Part shown: positions 1-8,738 of the stretch, in pieces
How the letters are laid out: each line of letters opens with the position of its first letter
Position numbering within the stretch: position 1 is the first letter of the stretch
Source of the DNA: an uncultured Collinsella sp.
Lineage (GTDB): Bacteria; Actinomycetota; Coriobacteriia; Coriobacteriales; Coriobacteriaceae
Direction: 5' to 3'
DNA: 64,000 nucleotides
NCBI GenBank assembly: GCA_959023295.1
Contig: CAUFBM010000011.1
Span: 1 to 64,000 of the forward strand
Translations under genes and position numbers: made by a program
The notes under the pieces: generated by a model
Database searches by the model: none
Told to the model about the DNA's origin: nothing
Seen by the model: the letters and a program-made list of their open reading frames with translations, nothing else

Positions 1-723
1 GCGCAACGCGTTGCGCTGAGTCCTGAGGCTGTTGCAATGAAAATGAGAATCAAGGAGCCTGAAAAACTGATTCAAGTATTGCTTGGTGCTGTAACTGAAG
101 AGAATGACTTTGTTCTAGACTCGTTTCTCGGCAGTGGCACTACTGCGGCTGTTGCCCAGAAAATGAATCGTAAGTGGATTGGCATTGAGCTCGGAGATCA
201 CTGTTATACCCACTGCAAGCCGAGGCTCGATAAGGTCATCGATGGCGAACAGGGAGGCGTTTCCAAGGAGCTCGGCTGGACCGGCGGCGGCGGTTATAGG
301 TTCTATGAGCTTGCCCCTAGCCTTATTGAGAAGGACCAGTATGGCAATTCCGTCTTCTCGGACGAATACAACACGGACATGCTCGTAGCGGCTGTGGCCA
401 AGATCAATGGCTTTACCTATGAGCCTGATAATGATTGCTTCTGGAAGCAGGGCTTCAGCCAGGACAACAGCTTCATCTTTGTCACGACTCAATACCTGAC
501 GGCCGCTGTCCTCGACGGCATCTCGTCCGACCTTAAACCTCTCGAGAGGCTTTTGGTCTGCGCGTCCGCCTTCGACCTTGGTCTTGATAAGCGTTACGAC
601 AATATCACCGTGCGCAAGATTCCCAGGGCGATTCTGGATAAGTGCAAGTACGGTGTCGACAACTATAACCTGAACGTTGTCGAACTTCCGACCTGCGACG
701 ACGAGGAGCAGGCTGATGAATAG
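1..723 (+). CDS. Type III restriction-modification DNA methyltransferase (Mod), C-terminal fragment cut by the window edge
   Basis: The reading frame is open from the first base, so the gene begins before the window; an internal ATG at 37 is not taken as the start. The visible part carries the AdoMet-binding motif I of beta-class N6/N4 methyltransferases (DSFLGSGTTAAVAQ), followed by the usual RKWIGIEL strand. In this class the catalytic DPPY motif lies before motif I, so it should be outside the window. Mod subunits supply sequence recognition and modification, and are needed for cleavage by Res. The gene overlaps res by 8 bases, as in most type III operons. Identification as Mod rests on motif I plus the adjacent Res gene. 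Confidence 0.85.
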   Translation, partial: AQRVALSPEAVAMKMRIKEPEKLIQVLLGAVTEENDFVLDSFLGSGTTAAVAQKMNRKWIGIELGDHCYTHCKPRLDKVIDGEQGGVSKELGWTGGGGYRFYELAPSLIEKDQYGNSVFSDEYNTDMLVAAVAKINGFTYEPDNDCFWKQGFSQDNSFIFVTTQYLTAAVLDGISSDLKPLERLLVCASAFDLGLDKRYDNITVRKIPRAILDKCKYGVDNYNLNVVELPTCDDEEQADE

Positions 724-3511
724 CGAGACTTACAGCGATAAGTTTTACAGTTACAACTCGAAGTACATAAGCAATGTCCTGTCGTTACGACCGCCGCAGC
801 ACGATAGCCTCGAGGTTTTCGCTAGAATCTGTGACCTCCTAAGCCTCGCGAAGAAGCCCGCTGAAGGGGGCGATGATTTCTATGACGACGACCTCCAAAG
901 GGTATGCGAGCTCTTTCCGACGCTAACCTCGTTCGAGAGGGATTTCCCTTCAATCTGCTTCGCTCTCGCGACCGGTATCGGCAAGACAAGGCTAATGGGT
1001 GCCTGCATCGCTTACCTCTATTACGAGAAGGGTGTTAAGAACTTCTTTGTCGTGGCGCCGAATTTGACCATCTACCGCAAACTCAAGGACGATTTGGGCA
1101 ATCCCTCGAACCCGAAGTACGTCTTCCGCGGACTCGACAAGTTCGTGCAGCCGCCTCGTATCATCGATGGCGACAACTATGGGAATTTCCGCCAAGGCGC
1201 ACTTGGTGTTTCCGACATCGTCATAAATGTCTTCAATATCTCCAAGCTCAACGCAGAAAGCAAAGGAAAAAAAGGCGCGCTGCCCCGCATCAAGCGTCTC
1301 AATGAGGTGCTTGGCGAGTCGTACTTTGGGTACCTGCAGTCTCTTCCCGACCTCTGCATCTTCATGGACGAGAGCCATCACTACCATGCCGATAAGAGCT
1401 TCGAGGTGATCAACGAACTCAGGCCCATTCTGGGCGTCGAGCTCACTGCAACACCACAGATCCAGAAGGGCGCCAAGAAGGTCGACTTCCGAAACGTCGT
1501 CTATGAGTACTCGCTTGCTCACGCCCTGAACGACGAGCAGTACGTCAAGAACCCTGTCGTCGTGACGCGCCGGGATTTCAACGCCGGTGAGTACTCAGAC
1601 AATCAACTCGATCGCATGAAGCTTCTCGACGGCGTAAGGCTGCACGAGAGCACCAAGGCTAAGCTCGAGGTCTACGCCAGGACTTTCGGGAAGCGCATTG
1701 TCAAGCCCTTCGTGCTCGTCGTCGCAAAGGACACGGAGCACTCGAAGAAGATCATGGAATACGTCAGCTCGCCCGACTTCTTCGACGGCTACTACGCCGA
1801 TAAAGTCATCGAGGTGAACTCAACCAAGAAGGGCGCAGAGAAGGACGAGAACATCGAGCTCTTGCTTTCGCTTGAGAAGCCGGAGAACAAAATCGAGATC
1901 GTCATTCACGTCAACATGCTTAAGGAAGGTTGGGACGTCACCAACCTCTATACGATTGTGCCGCTACGTACCTCCGCATCCGAGACGCTTACCGAGCAGA
2001 CTATCGGGCGCGGCCTGCGCCTGCCGTACGGAGAAAGGACCGGCGACGAGTACGTTGACCGCCTTTCGATCGTCAGCCACGACAAATACGCTGCGATTAT
2101 CGCTGAGGCGAATGACCCGAATTCGCTCGTGCGAAAGGTGTACTTTATCGATGCGGTTGCGGACGACGTTGCCCCGCAGGGACGAGAGACCATCGAGCTT
2201 CCCTCAAAGTACGAAATCGCCGCAGGGGACGAGAGTTTTGCCCAGAGGGTCACGACGGAGCTTGAGAGCAGGGTGGCGCCCGCCGCGAGTGGTGCGACTG
2301 CAGAACAGCAGCACAAGCAGATTGCCGAGGTTGCTCATTTCGTAACATCCTTCACGGCAAAGACCGTCACAGAACTGAACAAACAGGTCAAGACGTTCGA
2401 CGCGCTTTCGGACGAACGTACCGTGGAGGTGGCGAAGAAGAGCATCGCTGCCGAGGTTCTTCGCCAATTTCCGACACTGCAGGTTACGAAGGACGACTTG
2501 CTGCCGGTTGTGGAGAGCGCCATGAGAACCTGCGTACAGCTCCTCACTAGCTGCATCATTCCCATTCCGCAGGCGGTCGTTCAGCCCTTCATCGAGACAA
2601 AACAGGGATTCAACGATTTCGATCTCGACGTGCGGGGCATGAATTGGCGTCCGGCGGACGACACCCTACTGGCGACCGAACTTAGAGAAGGAGGCAAGAC
2701 GTTTACCGTTGAGGCGGAGAGCGCTTCTGCCAACCCTGTCGACACGCCCGAAAACGAAATAGCGAGACATATCATCGTCCAAGACAACATCGACTATACC
2801 GTTTGCGCCGACCTGATTTACAAGCTCATCGGCGAGGCGAAGGCCCACTTCTTGGGGTATCTGGGCGAGGAAGAGGCCGAGGTTGTTATGCGCGACAAAC
2901 AGAAAACGATCGCCCAGATCATCTATCTACAGATGAATGAGCACTTCTATCGCGAGGAGACAAGCTACAGGGCGGCCGAGATGCGCCCGTTCTCGAAGAT
3001 CGAGAGCGGCTTTGGGACGAGGTCAGGCGCCGACGAGATCTACGACCTGAGAGCGAACCTCGCTCCCAGCGAGGTTCCATCTAAGGTCTTTAACGGTTTC
3101 ACAAAGGCTTGCCACACGCTCTACAAGTTCGACAGCGACACCGAGCGCACCTTTGCCATTGTCCTTGAGAATGACGAGGCGGTGCTGCGCTGGATGCGCC
3201 CCTCGCCGAAGCAGTTCAACATTTGGTACGGAGCAGCAAGCTCTAAGCGCTATGAGCCGGACTTCGTCGTCGAGACTGCCGATACTATCTACATGGTCGA
3301 AACTAAGGCCGAGCGCAACGCCGGCGACAAGGACGTCTTAGAGAAGGCGAAGGCGGCAAAGGCCTATTGCGACGCCGCCACTGAGTGGAACTCGAAGCAC
3401 GGTGGGAAGCCTTGGCATTATGAACTGGTCAAGCATACTTCCGTTCGGATTAACTCGAGCTTCCGGGGCACCCTATCGGTCACACTGGAGTATAACTCTT
3501 CTATTGCTTAA
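716..3511 (+). CDS. Type III restriction enzyme Res subunit (helicase/endonuclease)
   Basis: This 931-residue protein would be the DNA-translocating and cleaving subunit of a type III RM complex with the Mod protein upstream. It has a Walker A (ATGIGKT, residues 85-91), a DESHH box (218-222) with a GVELTATPQ motif III, and a superfamily 2 motif VI region (TIGRGLRLPYG). The C-terminal nuclease has a PD...ETK arrangement (D849, E862, K864), as in PD-(D/E)XK enzymes. I chose the ATG at 716 because an AGGAG sits just ahead of it and it overlaps the mod stop; a frame-open ATG at 677 lies deep inside mod. No frameshift is visible, so the system looks intact on this side. Confidence 0.93.
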   Translation: MNSETYSDKFYSYNSKYISNVLSLRPPQHDSLEVFARICDLLSLAKKPAEGGDDFYDDDLQRVCELFPTLTSFERDFPSICFALATGIGKTRLMGACIAYLYYEKGVKNFFVVAPNLTIYRKLKDDLGNPSNPKYVFRGLDKFVQPPRIIDGDNYGNFRQGALGVSDIVINVFNISKLNAESKGKKGALPRIKRLNEVLGESYFGYLQSLPDLCIFMDESHHYHADKSFEVINELRPILGVELTATPQIQKGAKKVDFRNVVYEYSLAHALNDEQYVKNPVVVTRRDFNAGEYSDNQLDRMKLLDGVRLHESTKAKLEVYARTFGKRIVKPFVLVVAKDTEHSKKIMEYVSSPDFFDGYYADKVIEVNSTKKGAEKDENIELLLSLEKPENKIEIVIHVNMLKEGWDVTNLYTIVPLRTSASETLTEQTIGRGLRLPYGERTGDEYVDRLSIVSHDKYAAIIAEANDPNSLVRKVYFIDAVADDVAPQGRETIELPSKYEIAAGDESFAQRVTTELESRVAPAASGATAEQQHKQIAEVAHFVTSFTAKTVTELNKQVKTFDALSDERTVEVAKKSIAAEVLRQFPTLQVTKDDLLPVVESAMRTCVQLLTSCIIPIPQAVVQPFIETKQGFNDFDLDVRGMNWRPADDTLLATELREGGKTFTVEAESASANPVDTPENEIARHIIVQDNIDYTVCADLIYKLIGEAKAHFLGYLGEEEAEVVMRDKQKTIAQIIYLQMNEHFYREETSYRAAEMRPFSKIESGFGTRSGADEIYDLRANLAPSEVPSKVFNGFTKACHTLYKFDSDTERTFAIVLENDEAVLRWMRPSPKQFNIWYGAASSKRYEPDFVVETADTIYMVETKAERNAGDKDVLEKAKAAKAYCDAATEWNSKHGGKPWHYELVKHTSVRINSSFRGTLSVTLEYNSSIA

Positions 3512-3804
3512 TGGTGATAACTGTGATGAACTGCGAAAACCACATTAGGTTCAAATTGCTGATCAATGAATTGAGAAAGAATGTTGAAGATAATCGAAAA
3601 GCGTTGGATCTTTTAGATCAAGTTGAAGGGAAGGTCGATAGTTGTGCTAACGATGCCTTCTCTGGGATGACAAATAGAAAGGTGACTCTGGCGGAGGATT
3701 TGTCAACAATTGCTAGCATTCTAGATGATAGGGGCGACATAAAGCGCAATGAGCGTAAGTTGTTGCAACGTTTGATTGACATCGCTAAGAAGCGCGGCTT
3801 GTAA
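3511..3804 (+). CDS. Hypothetical 97-residue protein downstream of res
   Basis: The ATG overlaps the last base of the res stop codon (TAATG), suggesting translational coupling; a second in-frame ATG is at 3526. The product is charged and probably all-helical, without signal peptide or membrane segment. I recognise no family. The base composition is more AT-rich than the genome average and than res, which suggests separate recent acquisition. Because it follows mod-res directly it may be an accessory gene of the restriction cassette, but nothing in the sequence proves that. Confidence 0.55.
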   Translation: MVITVMNCENHIRFKLLINELRKNVEDNRKALDLLDQVEGKVDSCANDAFSGMTNRKVTLAEDLSTIASILDDRGDIKRNERKLLQRLIDIAKKRGL

Positions 3805-4721
3805 TATCGGCTTCTGTTTTTGGATGCAGACCGTCTATAACAACCAGTTTAATTATTTGAAGTTATGGGGTAATAACAGACCGCGATTTGACTCGGTGCG
3901 TCATTGTCAAATGTGTCGCTCCTTTGCAGCAGGTCATATAAGAGGGAAGAACCTTTGGAGCGCGGTGAGAGGGGCGTTTCATCCTCTTTAACCGAGGTAC
4001 GCTCCGAGGCCTCGTTACTGAAAATCCATTTGGTGACAACAGTGTCCATGGGCAGAAAAAAGGTCGGCGGCAGCCCAAGTTGGGTAAGCAGGGCAGTGCC
4101 GTTGCTTGGATGCGGGGTCAATGCCTTAACGGCGTCGACCCCTCTTTCTTTGCTTCGAACGCTGCTTGGGCGCCTCGGAAAGTCCGATGAGCACCGTGAG
4201 GGACGAGATCAAAGCGGTCAGGTATTTCACGATCAATCAGCAATCCCCAGCCTGATCCTTGGCCAACCGAGCACAGGCGCGTTTGATCTGATTCACGTTC
4301 ATTGGGGTCCAGGTTTTAAAGATAAAAGCGCCCCCTCCGTCGACGGTGATGGGCTCAATGTGGGTGATCATTTCCTTGCGAACGTATTCCGAAATACTCG
4401 TAACTTTACGCGATGCGAGTGTGAAGCCTATGACTGGCTCCTTTCAGTGCTGTTGAAGCAGATGGCCGATTAGTTTTACGATATCCACCTAAATGTCGTT
4501 AAAACGGAGCGTGTCGGGAAGCGGCTATTGCAGGCGGATCCTATGCCACGACTGATGCCGATTGCGTCATTGCAATCTCGCACGTGAAACGTCCAGTCGG
4601 AAGATGGCTAAATTGCGAGACGGTTCTCCGTTCGCAAACGGGCGACGTCGGGCCTATGCTGCCGATGTGCCGGAGGGAGCTTCCGACTTTAATAAAATCG
4701 GAAAGGTTCAACTTCTCAGTT
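3805..4721. other. Gene-poor stretch between the RM cassette and the minus-strand cassette
   Basis: About 0.9 kb without a convincing gene. Open frames on both strands (for example 3904-4473 plus, 3849-4121 minus) have unusual composition, no good ribosome binding sites and no recognisable motifs. The tail of a minus-strand frame (open 4237-4443) is the most protein-like piece. This is most simply degraded accessory DNA at the edge of a variable island. Confidence 0.5.
4237..4371 (-). CDS. Possible small ORF or gene remnant (44 residues)
   Basis: From the ATG at 4371 the minus strand encodes 44 residues ending in CARLAKDQAGDC; the frame stays open upstream to 4443 without a start codon. The run SISEYVRKEMITHIEPITVD, spanning this start, resembles the C-terminal strands of large serine recombinases in tone, but the match is too short to assert. 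It could be the end of a decayed mobility gene or chance coding. Confidence 0.18.
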   Translation of the reverse strand: MITHIEPITVDGGGAFIFKTWTPMNVNQIKRACARLAKDQAGDC

Positions 4722-6056
4722 TTAAGCGAAGATGAACTCAAAACCCTTCATGTTCTCAAGCCTTTCTTCGGATGATTTCGCAAGCTCCTGCAGCTCGAGA
4801 TCAAGTGCTTGCATGATGCGCTTGTGTCTGAGATTGGGCCTCTTCACCAAAGACCACTTCAGCTGTCCCATGGCGTAAACGGCAAAGGTAGCCATCTCAG
4901 GGTAGCTGAGCTCCATTGGATTCTTCGAGAAGTATATCCTGCCAGCATCGATACCCGCGGCAACTGAATGTGCCAGGAACAGCATGGTGGCGAGCTTGGG
5001 ATGCTTCTCCCTGTTCTTGGAGAACGGGATGGACTCCTTCACGCTATGCCCCTCATGGATTCGTTTGGAGAAGTATGAGGCTCGCACCGCGATCTCGGCG
5101 AGCATGGTGGGGATGCTCTGTGCGCAGAAGTGTTCGAAGTCGTAGCCTTCGTAGTACATGCCTTGGACAATCTCGGCGACTGTTTGCTTCTCCGTCCCAA
5201 GTTCGCCAAACTGCATAATATTGAACAGTCCCATGAGGGGCGCCGGGAGACCCATGGCGGTGTTCACATCGGTTTTGAGATGGATGAACTGCCTGATGAG
5301 GGCTTCGGCAACGGTCGATGCCTTGCGATCTGTGTATCTGCCAATTTGTTGAACTACTACGTTGCCGGTCTTGTCGACGGTGGTAATGGTTCCGTTGAGG
5401 ATGTCTCCCACGCCCACTACAAAACCAAGCAGCGGGTCATGGCCTAGCGAGTAGAGCCTGTGCATCGTAGGGTATAGTCCTTCAACCCACGTTTCGGTAA
5501 AGCCGGCATTATATTGTGCGTCATACGGGACCTTTGCTTCGGACGTTGCGGAGAGCTTCTTCATTTCGTCTTCGGGAAGCCATTTCTTAAACTGGTCGCG
5601 GACGTAGTTCTCTAGGGGCTGTGCTCGTAAGCCCTGTTCATGAGTTCTAGCGGGAACGCCGACTAGGAACATGTCCACTGCGGCAGCTAGAATTCCCGAC
5701 ATCACTGCAATGCCGACGTCAAACTTGTCAAGGCGATGCTGTGCGGCGAATTCCTCATTCAGAGCGGCGAGTTTGCTGTCTATTTCGTCACAGTCTGACT
5801 GTGTCAGGAGGCTGTCGAGGTTATCCTCTTCTGAATCGAATTTGTTCGCTCGTGCCACCATCTCATTCCAGGTTGGAACGACAATGGGTGACGGTGCGCA
5901 TTCCTCAGCCCCAGTTTCATCCTCGGGAGTGAGGCTATCTTCCACATTTGTCTCTTCGAGAAGCGCAGCATTTGCCACGAGTGCGGCGATGCGATTCTCA
6001 TGATCTAGGAGGATCGCATCGATTTCCCTAAGCGGGTCATTCTTTTTCCTAAACAT
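4722..6056 (-). CDS. Uncharacterised 444-residue protein, second gene of an accessory cassette
   Basis: I do not recognise this family. The N-terminal ~110 residues are acidic and partly helical (rich in E, D, L). A hydrophobic stretch lies at 113-133 (GIAVMSGILAAAVDMFLVG), and another at about 208-222 in the phrase LGHDPLLGFVVGVGDILNGT, followed by a TTVDKTGN turn. The remainder is a helical globular region with no obvious catalytic motif. It begins 15 bases after the stop of the 99-residue membrane protein gene on the same strand, so the pair is probably one operon. Codon use is more AT-rich than the core genome. Its position beside a type III RM system makes a defence-related or membrane-effector role possible; that is inference only. 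Confidence 0.8.
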   Translation of the reverse strand: MFRKKNDPLREIDAILLDHENRIAALVANAALLEETNVEDSLTPEDETGAEECAPSPIVVPTWNEMVARANKFDSEEDNLDSLLTQSDCDEIDSKLAALNEEFAAQHRLDKFDVGIAVMSGILAAAVDMFLVGVPARTHEQGLRAQPLENYVRDQFKKWLPEDEMKKLSATSEAKVPYDAQYNAGFTETWVEGLYPTMHRLYSLGHDPLLGFVVGVGDILNGTITTVDKTGNVVVQQIGRYTDRKASTVAEALIRQFIHLKTDVNTAMGLPAPLMGLFNIMQFGELGTEKQTVAEIVQGMYYEGYDFEHFCAQSIPTMLAEIAVRASYFSKRIHEGHSVKESIPFSKNREKHPKLATMLFLAHSVAAGIDAGRIYFSKNPMELSYPEMATFAVYAMGQLKWSLVKRPNLRHKRIMQALDLELQELAKSSEERLENMKGFEFIFA

Positions 6057-6071
6057 GGGAGATCTCTCAAT

Positions 6072-6371
6072 CTAGTTCCTTGGCGGTTTTGAAAGCGAGT
6101 CCTTCTGCGTCTCGAGCTTTCTAATTTTTGTTTTGAGTTCTCGTATCTTTCTTTTATCTCTGAAACTTTTCTTCTGTATTGACTCAAGCGCTATGAGTTT
6201 GGCTTCTTGCTTCCTGATTACTTTTTGGAGCTTCGAAAACTCTTTCTCTGCTTCGTGCTTCTCTAGGCTTTTTCCGAGGAAGAGGCCCGCAGCAAGGGTG
6301 CCAAGTGGTGTGACGATCCTCTTCCAGTTCTTGCTCAGGAACTGGAGTGCTTTGTTGAAAAATGATCCCAT
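6072..6371 (-). CDS. Small membrane-anchored coiled-coil protein (99 residues), first gene of the cassette
   Basis: The start at 6371 (MGSFFNKALQF) is chosen because AGGAG lies 7 bases ahead of it; a longer frame to 6389 has no such site. Residues ~17-34 form one likely transmembrane helix (IVTPLGTLAAGLFLG), and residues ~38-92 are almost entirely K/E/R/L heptad-like sequence, predicting a cytoplasmic coiled coil. The C-terminus ends in SKPPRN. Together with the 444-residue protein, which also has a hydrophobic segment, this suggests a two-component membrane complex. I know no named family for it. Confidence 0.78.
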   Translation of the reverse strand: MGSFFNKALQFLSKNWKRIVTPLGTLAAGLFLGKSLEKHEAEKEFSKLQKVIRKQEAKLIALESIQKKSFRDKRKIRELKTKIRKLETQKDSLSKPPRN

Positions 6372-6587
6372 CGACTCGCTCCTTGGCAATGATTGAATCC
6401 GTTTACATATTTTACCTTACACCCTGTGCCGCTGACTCAGTTGCCGGCTGATTGGGGAACGATCGATGGCGATCGGTGAGTGTTCGGCGGTTGGGAGATA
6501 CTTGCAGAGCTCATGTGGAGTGGATTGCTTTCAGCTTAATTGGTGAGGCGGCGGCGCCGACAGTTCGATAACGCCACCGCTCTGTTT

Positions 6588-7010
6588 CTAAACCATTGCA
6601 ATCCCACGCGCGGCACTCAGCAGCTCATACTCCCTCTGGCTCCACTGGCGCAGCTCGGCAGCCTTGACGGCGTCGCGGCACAGGTCCAGAAATACCTCTG
6701 CACCCTCGCAGAAGCACTCGCGGGCAAAGGCGCCGGATCCGTCCGCAACGCACGCGCCGTCGGCAAAGAGCTTCCAGCTGGACGGCTCGCGAGAGTCGTC
6801 TCCGAGCAGCTTGATCTGCAACACGTGCGGGTCGCCGGCAGCGCAGAGCTCTTTCTCAAGCTTCTTCACCGTAAAGCGCATCTGGTGGGAGAGGCTGCTC
6901 TTGACCAGGGCCGAGACATAGCCGCTCGGCTCGTCCAGAAGATGCATTCGTTTTGGCTTGGCTGCCAGGTTGTGGAAGTTGCGCTCACTGCGCGCGGAGA
7001 AATTGTCCAT
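6588..7010 (-). CDS. Hypothetical 140-residue protein
   Basis: The start at 7010 (MDNFSARSERNF) is supported by AAAGGAG five bases ahead; the frame itself stays open further upstream into the 33-bp repeat block, but without a ribosome binding site. The protein is mixed alpha/beta, with several Cys residues, no signal peptide and no membrane segment. The phrase HVLQIKLLGDDSREPSSWKL is strand-like. I recognise no family. It is transcribed divergently from the DUF4143-type ATPase, with the repeat block between the two genes, so the repeats could serve either promoter. Confidence 0.65.
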   Translation of the reverse strand: MDNFSARSERNFHNLAAKPKRMHLLDEPSGYVSALVKSSLSHQMRFTVKKLEKELCAAGDPHVLQIKLLGDDSREPSSWKLFADGACVADGSGAFARECFCEGAEVFLDLCRDAVKAAELRQWSQREYELLSAARGIAMV

Positions 7011-7230
7011 ACGGACTCCTTTCATCGATGTTGGCAGGGCCACCGTGCCTCTTGGCCGGTTGGCGTCGGGATCGTGGAGCCAACTCTCTACCCCGACTCT
7101 GGATAAAACGCGCCCGCTCCTTGCGGACACGATGGAGTCTATCAGCACGCGCGGACAAAAATCAAGCGCCGCCTGCGAAATGACGCGCGGGCAGCGCTTG
7201 ATTTTGCCAGCTGCTGCTAGGCTTAAATCA

Positions 7231-7362
7231 GGAAAAGTGTCGAAATCGCCCATGTAAAAGTCCGGAAAAGTGTCGTAATGCACACTTTAAAACCTCGGAA
7301 AAGTGTCGAAATGGGCACTTAACAACCACGGAAAAGTGTATTCTAGTACTAAAACAGCACGT
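7231..7362 (+). repeat. Four direct repeats at an exact 33-bp period upstream of the ATPase gene
   Basis: The decamer GGAAAAGTGT occurs at 7231, 7264, 7297 and 7330, each exactly 33 bases apart. The first three copies continue with CGAAAT or CGTAAT and the similarity fades toward the end of each unit. The last copy runs into the leader of the gene starting at 7379. The 368 bases between the flanking genes otherwise hold nothing recognisable. An operator array (iteron-like, three helical turns per unit) or a minisatellite are both possible. Confidence 0.85.
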
Positions 7363-7378
7363 AATAAGGGGTACGCTT

Positions 7379-8701
7379 ATGCTACAGAGAAAAGCGAAAG
7401 CACAATTTGAATCTTGGCTTGCCTCGTCACCTAACAAGGCTCTTTTGGTCAAGGGTGCCCGACAGGTGGGAAAGTCATATCTGGTCAACGCGTTCGCACG
7501 TGAATCGTTCGAAAACGTCGTGACGTTCGACCTTATCGCCGATGTGTCCGTGCGCGATTCGTTTTTGGCGGCGAAAAGTGCGGACGACCTGCTTGTGCGC
7601 ATGTCTATTGCTGCGACGCAGCCGATGGTTGCGAGCAAGACCGTCGTGGTTATCGATGAGGCGCAGCGATGCCCCAACGTGGTGACGTTTATCAAATACC
7701 TGGTCCAGCGCGGCGACTTTCGATACATCCTTACCGGATCGCTCCTTGGCGTTGAGCTCGAGGGCATCGACTCCCTGCCGGTGGGGTATGTCGAGCAGAT
7801 CCAGATGTACCCGCTCGACTTTGAGGAGTTCTGCTGGGCAAATGGCGTTGGTGCCAGCGCGTTTGAAATGCTCAGGGGCTGTCTAAAGGATGAGAGGGAG
7901 CTTCCAGATTATCTATATGACCGCTTGCTCGATCTGTTCCATCAGTATGTGGTGGTGGGAGGCATGCCCGACGCGGTCAATTCCTTCTTGGCGACGCGCA
8001 ACGTCGACGAGGTTCGGAACATCCACCGCGATCTTCACGCCCTGTATCGCGATGACATCGCAAAGTACGCTCCGCCCGAGCTACGCTTGGTTATTCGAGA
8101 TATCTATGATTTGATTCCCAGCGAGGCCGGCTCCAAAAACAAGCGATTCAAACTGTCATCGATTAACGGTGTCAAACGTTTTTCGCAGGTGACAGATCAT
8201 TTTCTCTGGCTATCGGAGGCGGGTGTCGCGCTTCCCGTGTATAACGTAACGGCGCCCGTGGCACCCCTTTTATTGGGGGAGCAACGAAATCTGTTTAAGC
8301 TGTTTTACTTGGACACCGGAATGCTCATGTCGTCGTATTCCAAGAAGGTTGCCCAAGGGGTATTTGATGGCGAGGCAGAAGACGCCTTTGGCATGAACAT
8401 GGGAGCGGCGTTTGAGGGCTTTGTTGCCCAGGAGCTCAAAGCCCATGGATTCAGATTGCGCTACTTTACGTCCAAAAAGGTCGGTGAGCTCGATTTTGTG
8501 GAAGAGACGTTCGATGGGGAAGTGTTTGCCATCGAGGTCAAATCGGGCAAGAGCTTTAAGTCCCACGCGGCACTCGATAACGCACTGGCAACGAAGGGCT
8601 ACGGAATCGACCGTGCTCTGGTGCTTGCTGAGTGCAACCTGCACCGCGATGGAGAGGTGTTGTATCTGCCCATCTTTATGGCGGGCCTCTTGGAGCCGTA
8701 A
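7379..8701 (+). CDS. AAA_14/DUF4143-type ATPase with C-terminal nuclease-like domain
   Basis: This 440-residue protein has a Walker A (GARQVGKS, residues 26-33), a Walker B (VVVIDEAQ, D93-E94), a sensor-like ILTGS strand, and the family's helical middle region. The C-terminal domain has the ELDFVEE...FAIEVKSG pattern (D/E...ExK) of the DUF4143 PD-(D/E)XK-like fold. Members of this family are common and often multicopy in gut anaerobes; their cellular role is not established. The ATG at 7379 has AAGGGG upstream. The four 33-bp repeats directly ahead are the likely regulatory region. It stands alone, with no cotranscribed neighbour. Confidence 0.9.
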   Translation: MLQRKAKAQFESWLASSPNKALLVKGARQVGKSYLVNAFARESFENVVTFDLIADVSVRDSFLAAKSADDLLVRMSIAATQPMVASKTVVVIDEAQRCPNVVTFIKYLVQRGDFRYILTGSLLGVELEGIDSLPVGYVEQIQMYPLDFEEFCWANGVGASAFEMLRGCLKDERELPDYLYDRLLDLFHQYVVVGGMPDAVNSFLATRNVDEVRNIHRDLHALYRDDIAKYAPPELRLVIRDIYDLIPSEAGSKNKRFKLSSINGVKRFSQVTDHFLWLSEAGVALPVYNVTAPVAPLLLGEQRNLFKLFYLDTGMLMSSYSKKVAQGVFDGEAEDAFGMNMGAAFEGFVAQELKAHGFRLRYFTSKKVGELDFVEETFDGEVFAIEVKSGKSFKSHAALDNALATKGYGIDRALVLAECNLHRDGEVLYLPIFMAGLLEP

Positions 8702-8738
8702 CGCGTTGCCGGCTCTTCCAGCCCTCCTTTAACCTTCG

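Noticed and set aside
3904..4473. 189-residue plus-strand ORF as a real gene
   Set aside because: No ribosome binding site, atypical composition, no motif, and it crosses a more protein-like frame on the other strand.
1..7010. Prophage or integrative element covering the RM island
   Set aside because: No integrase, attachment repeats, or structural genes are visible; only the accessory composition suggests transfer.
7231..7362. CRISPR array
   Set aside because: The repeats are short (10-14 bases), not palindromic, and the intervening segments are partly similar to each other; no cas genes are near.
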